DNA from: LZORAL124-50-18 sp051208045
GTDB lineage: Bacteria > Pseudomonadota > Gammaproteobacteria > Pseudomonadales > Oleiphilaceae
NCBI GenBank assembly: GCA_051208045.1
Contig: JBPJFY010000004.1
Coordinates: forward strand, 62,001-126,000
Reading direction: 5' to 3'
Length of the DNA stretch: 64,000 nt
The notes under the pieces were generated by a model. The model was not told the DNA's origin. It saw nothing but the letters and a program-made list of their open reading frames with translations, and searched no databases. Position 1 is the first letter of the stretch, and each line of letters begins with the position of its first letter. Below are positions 60,923 to 64,000 of this stretch, piece after piece. Position numbers and translations under genes: made by a program.

Positions 60923-61499
60923 GCAACCCCCATATTTGTGAAGTAACAAGCCGGCATGCATTTGTGCTAGTGGAAGGGGTAACCTTGATCAAATTCGCTC
61001 GGACAATCCTGCGAATACACCATTGATTCAGTCGCGCCATGTGACCGCAAAAAAGCAATACTCAACCCTCTTCTGTACAAACCGTGAACCAGCATTAAAA
61101 AGGCTGGGACGTATTGCCTCGCTATTATGAATGTCGCTAAACATCAACCACTGGCCAACAGAAGCGATTAAAATGTTATTCATTTTTTATTATTTTCTCT
61201 CACCGAAGCAGTTATTTAAATTTTAGCCCCGATGGTGTAGATTTTAGTAATTCAAAACATAAATGTGAACCTAAGCACATTAATTATTTGTTAATAAAGC
61301 AATTTTTTAATCGCCACCGTCGCTTGTGCGAATACCTTTACGAAGACAGTTTATCAAATATTTCGCTTCGTCTTTTAATCTATGTTTTAATGTGTTTTAC
61401 AATTAAATGGCATCATAAATGCTTATTTGGTGATAAAATAGCTAGTAAACGCCGGATATGTAAAATATCCTGACAAAGATTTTCCAAGGTCGTAAAAAA
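60923..61499. other. AT-rich intergenic region before the HPr-rel-A cluster
   Basis: A region of about 577 bases (539 if the acyltransferase starts at 60961) without a gene that I can support. The part from about 61170 to 61500 is strongly AT-rich. It holds the sigma-54 promoter at 61408-61424. A 61-codon frame at 61288-61473 covers that promoter and looks non-coding. A start region for the minus-strand acyltransferase must also be here, but I see no clear promoter. Confidence 0.55.
61408..61424 (+). promoter_or_regulatory. Sigma-54 promoter of the HPr-rel-A cluster
   Basis: TGGCATCATAAATGCTT, with GG at 61409-61410 and GC at 61421-61422 exactly ten bases apart. It is 15/17 identical to the promoter of the PEP-CTERM gene at 57201-57217. 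The start codon of the Tat-like precursor is 75 bases downstream. PrsR is the obvious activator. Confidence 0.8.
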
Positions 61500-62105
61500 A
61501 TGGAACAAGTAACACCTGAATCACCCGAGAATAAGGAAAAAAAGTCGAAGAGGGAGACCAATTCGTTAACTCCCAATCGCCGCTCACTTATTAAGGGGCT
61601 TGCTGGAGCACCATTGATACTTTCCATGGCCAGTCGGCCCGTATGGGCTACCAAGTGTTCAGTGTCAGGGCATTTGTCAGGTGATCTTTCTAATCACCAC
61701 GCCAATGAGCAGTGCACCTACAACAGCTTTAGCCCTGGCGCCTTCAAACCGAGCAATGGGCACTGGTACAGTTATTTCTGGACAGGCTACTACTTTCTTT
61801 CCCCTTATAAACTGACTGATGATATTTCAGTTTTGTTGCCCTCTGAAACCTCTGGAAAAACAATTCTACAGGCATTGGAAGATGGGCCGGGACCACTTAG
61901 ACAAGCTACTGCTGCAGCACTGAATGCGTATATATGGGAGAAACTGGTTGCTCTGTTCAACTTAGGACAGACGGCAGACCCTGCTTATCAAGAGATAACC
62001 TCGAAGGGATACTTCTTCCCCTTCACACTGGCAGAAGTTCGCGCCAACTACAGCAGCAACCCGGACTATTATTCCAGCTGGGACATTTACCAGAACATTG
62101 ACTAA
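61500..62105 (+). CDS. Tat-like exported precursor protein of the HPr-rel-A cluster
   Basis: A 201-residue protein. A hydrophilic, charged N-terminal stretch (1-25) leads to a twin-arginine-like signal, PNRRSLIKGLAGAPLILSMA (Arg27-Arg28), with probable cleavage after RPVWA (about residue 50). The mature part is about 150 residues, starts TKCSVSG, has two cysteines (53 and 72) and is rich in aromatic residues (GHWYSYFWTGYYFLSPY). I do not recognise a named family. It leads the cluster and is a plausible substrate or partner for the PqqD-like and kinase proteins. Confidence 0.75.
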   Translation: MEQVTPESPENKEKKSKRETNSLTPNRRSLIKGLAGAPLILSMASRPVWATKCSVSGHLSGDLSNHHANEQCTYNSFSPGAFKPSNGHWYSYFWTGYYFLSPYKLTDDISVLLPSETSGKTILQALEDGPGPLRQATAAALNAYIWEKLVALFNLGQTADPAYQEITSKGYFFPFTLAEVRANYSSNPDYYSSWDIYQNID

Positions 62106-62108
62106 TTG

Positions 62109-62387
62109 ATGACTTACAGTCTTTCGCAACACCTCTCCTGCCGTTTTTTTGAAGATGGTGTTGCGCTATTTGATCGATTTCGAAATGACACCCATTTTAT
62201 CCCCACCCCTTTTGACAAACCAATCCAACTACTCCAAACTGGTGAGCTGACCCTTGAAGCATTGACTGAGCAACTGGAACGAGCCGGTGCATTTCCTCAA
62301 ACAGATACCACTTGGGCGGACGCGCTTGAAACATTTCTCGAACAAGCAATCAACAGCCATTTGATTCTAAAAGATGACCTTCAATGA
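62109..62387 (+). CDS. PqqD-like protein of the HPr-rel-A system
   Basis: A 92-residue protein similar to PqqD peptide-binding chaperones: SCRFFEDGVALFDRFRNDTHFI and a winged helix with EALTEQLERAGAF and LEQAINSHLILKDD. Such proteins bind precursor peptides for modifying enzymes. A TTG three bases upstream is an alternative start; the ATG at 62109 is preferred. It starts three bases after the precursor gene and overlaps the kinase gene by 14 bases, so the three genes are tightly coupled. Confidence 0.82.
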   Translation: MTYSLSQHLSCRFFEDGVALFDRFRNDTHFIPTPFDKPIQLLQTGELTLEALTEQLERAGAFPQTDTTWADALETFLEQAINSHLILKDDLQ

Positions 62388-63243
62388 ATGCCTCCCGGTA
62401 GGCCCGTTCAATTTTCGAGTTCAAACAAACATTCCTGCGGTCGCCAGCAACTTACGGGCCATGTATCATGATTATCCAACCTTGGATCCATACACCACCT
62501 TTATCGATTATGATGTAAGCGTGCTCCGCGCAAAGGGGGTCAGGGGCTGGATTAAACCACAGGTAGATTTCTTTTTTGACGACTACAAACCATTCAATCC
62601 CCTTCCACTTGATCAAGCCTATGCCATGCTCGAATGGGGAATGAACTGGTGTATCGCCAATCATGCGCATCAGTTCTTTATTTTGCATGGAGCGACCATC
62701 GAACAACGCGGAAAGGTCATCATTCTTCCTGCACCGCCAGGATCCGGGAAAAGCACGCTCTGTGCAGCGATGTCCTTCTCGGGTTGGCGGCTGTTCTCGG
62801 ATGAGCTTACGCTTATTGACCCCGAATCACTCAGCATTACACCCTGCACGCGGCCAATCAATTTAAAGAACAATTCAATTGACATACTTGCCCGGCGGGT
62901 CACCGGCTCTCAGTTCAGCACTCGATCGGAAGACACAAAAAAAGGTACTGTCTGCCTGATGCAGCCACCCAATGAGAGTGTTCGCCGAATGCATGTGAAA
63001 GGAGACCCTTGCGCCATTGTATTCCCCAAATACGTACCCGACGCCGAAGCGAATTTGTATCCCATGAGCAAATTGTCTTCACTTCAATCCATCATTGATA
63101 ATAGCTTTAACTACCACATCTTGGGGGAAAGAGGCTTCGATTCCGCCTGCGCCTTGCTTAATCAAGCTCAATGTTTTCGTCTTGAATACAGCGTATTTGA
63201 AGAGGCCAACACACTTTTATCACAACTGATTCAGCATCAATAA
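62374..63243 (+). CDS. HprK-related kinase (HPr-rel-A system)
   Basis: A 289-residue protein of the HPr kinase-like fold. Walker A is ILPAPPGSGKSTLCAAM (about residues 117-133); ending LFSDELTLIDPESL carries the acidic Walker B-like pair. HPr kinase phosphorylates Ser46 of HPr, but no HPr gene is visible here, so the phosphoacceptor must be another protein. The overlap with the PqqD-like gene and the presence of the nucleotidyltransferase define the HPr-rel-A cluster type seen in PEP-CTERM organisms. Confidence 0.87.
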   Translation: MTFNECLPVGPFNFRVQTNIPAVASNLRAMYHDYPTLDPYTTFIDYDVSVLRAKGVRGWIKPQVDFFFDDYKPFNPLPLDQAYAMLEWGMNWCIANHAHQFFILHGATIEQRGKVIILPAPPGSGKSTLCAAMSFSGWRLFSDELTLIDPESLSITPCTRPINLKNNSIDILARRVTGSQFSTRSEDTKKGTVCLMQPPNESVRRMHVKGDPCAIVFPKYVPDAEANLYPMSKLSSLQSIIDNSFNYHILGERGFDSACALLNQAQCFRLEYSVFEEANTLLSQLIQHQ

Positions 63244-63254
63244 GGGCAGCCCCC

Positions 63255-64000
63255 ATGAGAACTTTATTGGATGTGATGAAACAACCGGATACGTCCCAAA
63301 CGCTTTCTGCCAAAGAATGGGAGCTCTTGATCAACCAAGCGCGTGCATCAAACTTGCTGGGCCGAGTTAGATACCTTCTCGAACGTGATGGAAAATTGAG
63401 TTACATTCCGGCTCGCGCAAAATCCCATCTTGATGCCCACCAAATAATCGCTGAACAACAAGCGAGGCAAACCCTCCTTGAACTGAAAGAAATTCACCAG
63501 GCGCTGAGCGCATCAGTTTCACCTATTGTGATACTGAAGGGGAGTGCTTATGTCGCGCTCAAGCTACCCTGCCATCTTGGGCGAACATTTTCCGATATCG
63601 ACATTCTGGTGCCGAAAAGTTGTGTCCAATTAGCAGAGCATGGCCTGCTTTTTAACGGGTGGCAACGATCGCTCGTCGACGATTACGATGACATGTATTA
63701 TCGCAAGTGGATGCATGAGATACCGCCTCTCAAACATGCCTCCCGAGGAACCGTTGTCGATATTCATCACAACATACTACCTCCGACCAACGCCAGTGTT
63801 CCGGATGCTTCTAAATTTAACACTCAGACGATAGAGGTTGATAATGTCGGGCCGGTAACTCTGCTGGATGATTTTGACTTGATTGTTCACTCGGCAACCC
63901 ACCTGTTCAGCGAAAGTGAATACCATAACGGGCTGAGAGACTTGTCCGACCTTGACTTGATGTTCCAACACTTCATTGAAACCACCCACCATAAACACCA
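63255..64000 (+). CDS. Nucleotidyltransferase family protein (partial)
   Basis: The frame opens at ATG 63255, 11 bases after the kinase stop, and runs off the right edge (248 codons seen). The fold is the NTP_transf_5 type: an N-terminal helical region, then IVILKGSAYVALKLP and GRTFSDIDILVP with the metal-binding Asp pair, and DLIVHSATHLF further on. The family includes minimal nucleotidyltransferases of unknown target found with the HprK-related kinase. Its C-terminus is missing. Confidence 0.85.
   Translation, partial: MRTLLDVMKQPDTSQTLSAKEWELLINQARASNLLGRVRYLLERDGKLSYIPARAKSHLDAHQIIAEQQARQTLLELKEIHQALSASVSPIVILKGSAYVALKLPCHLGRTFSDIDILVPKSCVQLAEHGLLFNGWQRSLVDDYDDMYYRKWMHEIPPLKHASRGTVVDIHHNILPPTNASVPDASKFNTQTIEVDNVGPVTLLDDFDLIVHSATHLFSESEYHNGLRDLSDLDLMFQHFIETTHHKH

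Noticed and set aside
61288..61473. 61-codon frame in the AT-rich region before the HPr-rel-A cluster
   Set aside because: It spans the sigma-54 promoter at 61408-61424, has no clear ribosome site, and its composition looks like translated non-coding AT-rich DNA.
1..64000. tRNA, rRNA, CRISPR array, insertion sequence or phage genes
   Set aside because: I looked for cloverleaf-like segments, regularly spaced repeats, transposase or integrase motifs and saw none; weak or degenerate elements could be missed by eye.

Overview
The window looks like chromosomal DNA of a gammaproteobacterium, probably a marine or oil-associated member of the Pseudomonadales/Oceanospirillales type. The reasons are a type II secretion operon in the divergent Pseudomonas xcp-like layout, a LiuR-led leucine catabolic operon, ETF/ETF-QO genes next to a PsrA-like palindrome, PtsP, a phasin, an HsbR-like phosphatase and an XrtA/PEP-CTERM surface-protein system. 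I cannot name the genus from sequence alone. I saw no rRNA, tRNA, CRISPR array, insertion sequence or prophage.

Layout. 1-6481: gspE-F-G-H-I-J (minus; gspJ cut by the left edge) diverges from gspC (plus), which is followed by a LapG-like periplasmic cysteine protease instead of the expected gspD. 6543-15569: a leucine/isovalerate degradation operon (liuR-liuA-liuB-liuC-liuD-liuE) with acetoacetate-CoA ligase, taking isovaleryl-CoA to acetyl-CoA. 15612-17651: a Na/Pi cotransporter with a small charged protein. 17886-21837: etfBA divergent from ETF-ubiquinone oxidoreductase, the electron outlet for the acyl-CoA dehydrogenase LiuA. 21907-29407: minus-strand genes for a DUF1285 protein, a radical SAM enzyme, PtsP, a 2OG-Fe(II) oxygenase, a small exported protein with a long inverted repeat over its start site, and a RimK-type group (retropepsin-like protease, aspartoacylase-like enzyme, RimK). 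29600-40940: regulators and housekeeping genes, including LysR, a DUF432-like protein with MscS and a class-V PLP enzyme, sixA, gpsA, an anti-sigma-antagonist/PP2C response-regulator pair, an HD hydrolase, xthA, TetR and a phasin. 41011-42892: a voltage-sensor-like membrane protein and a papain-like hydrolase.

43244-64000 is the most interesting part. It is an XrtA (exosortase A) associated region: the PrsK/PrsR two-component system, HDOD and trypsin-like proteins, the XrtA-associated acyl-CoA ligase and PLP decarboxylase, the PrsT TPR lipoprotein, an MMPL/RND exporter, a PEP-CTERM protein, a ThiF/E1-like enzyme, two exosortase-associated N-acyltransferases, and then an HPr-rel-A type cluster (Tat-like precursor protein, PqqD-like protein, HprK-related kinase, nucleotidyltransferase). 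The exosortase gene itself is not in the window.

Two nearly identical sigma-54 -24/-12 elements (15 of 17 bases the same) lie upstream of the PEP-CTERM gene (57201-57217) and of the Tat-like precursor gene that leads the HPr-rel-A cluster (61408-61424). PrsR is a sigma-54 activator encoded in the same region, so the sequence suggests that the HPr-rel-A cluster belongs to the PrsK/PrsR regulon together with the sorted surface protein. This linkage, and the E1-like plus acyltransferase module between the two promoters, are the best candidates for an undescribed system.
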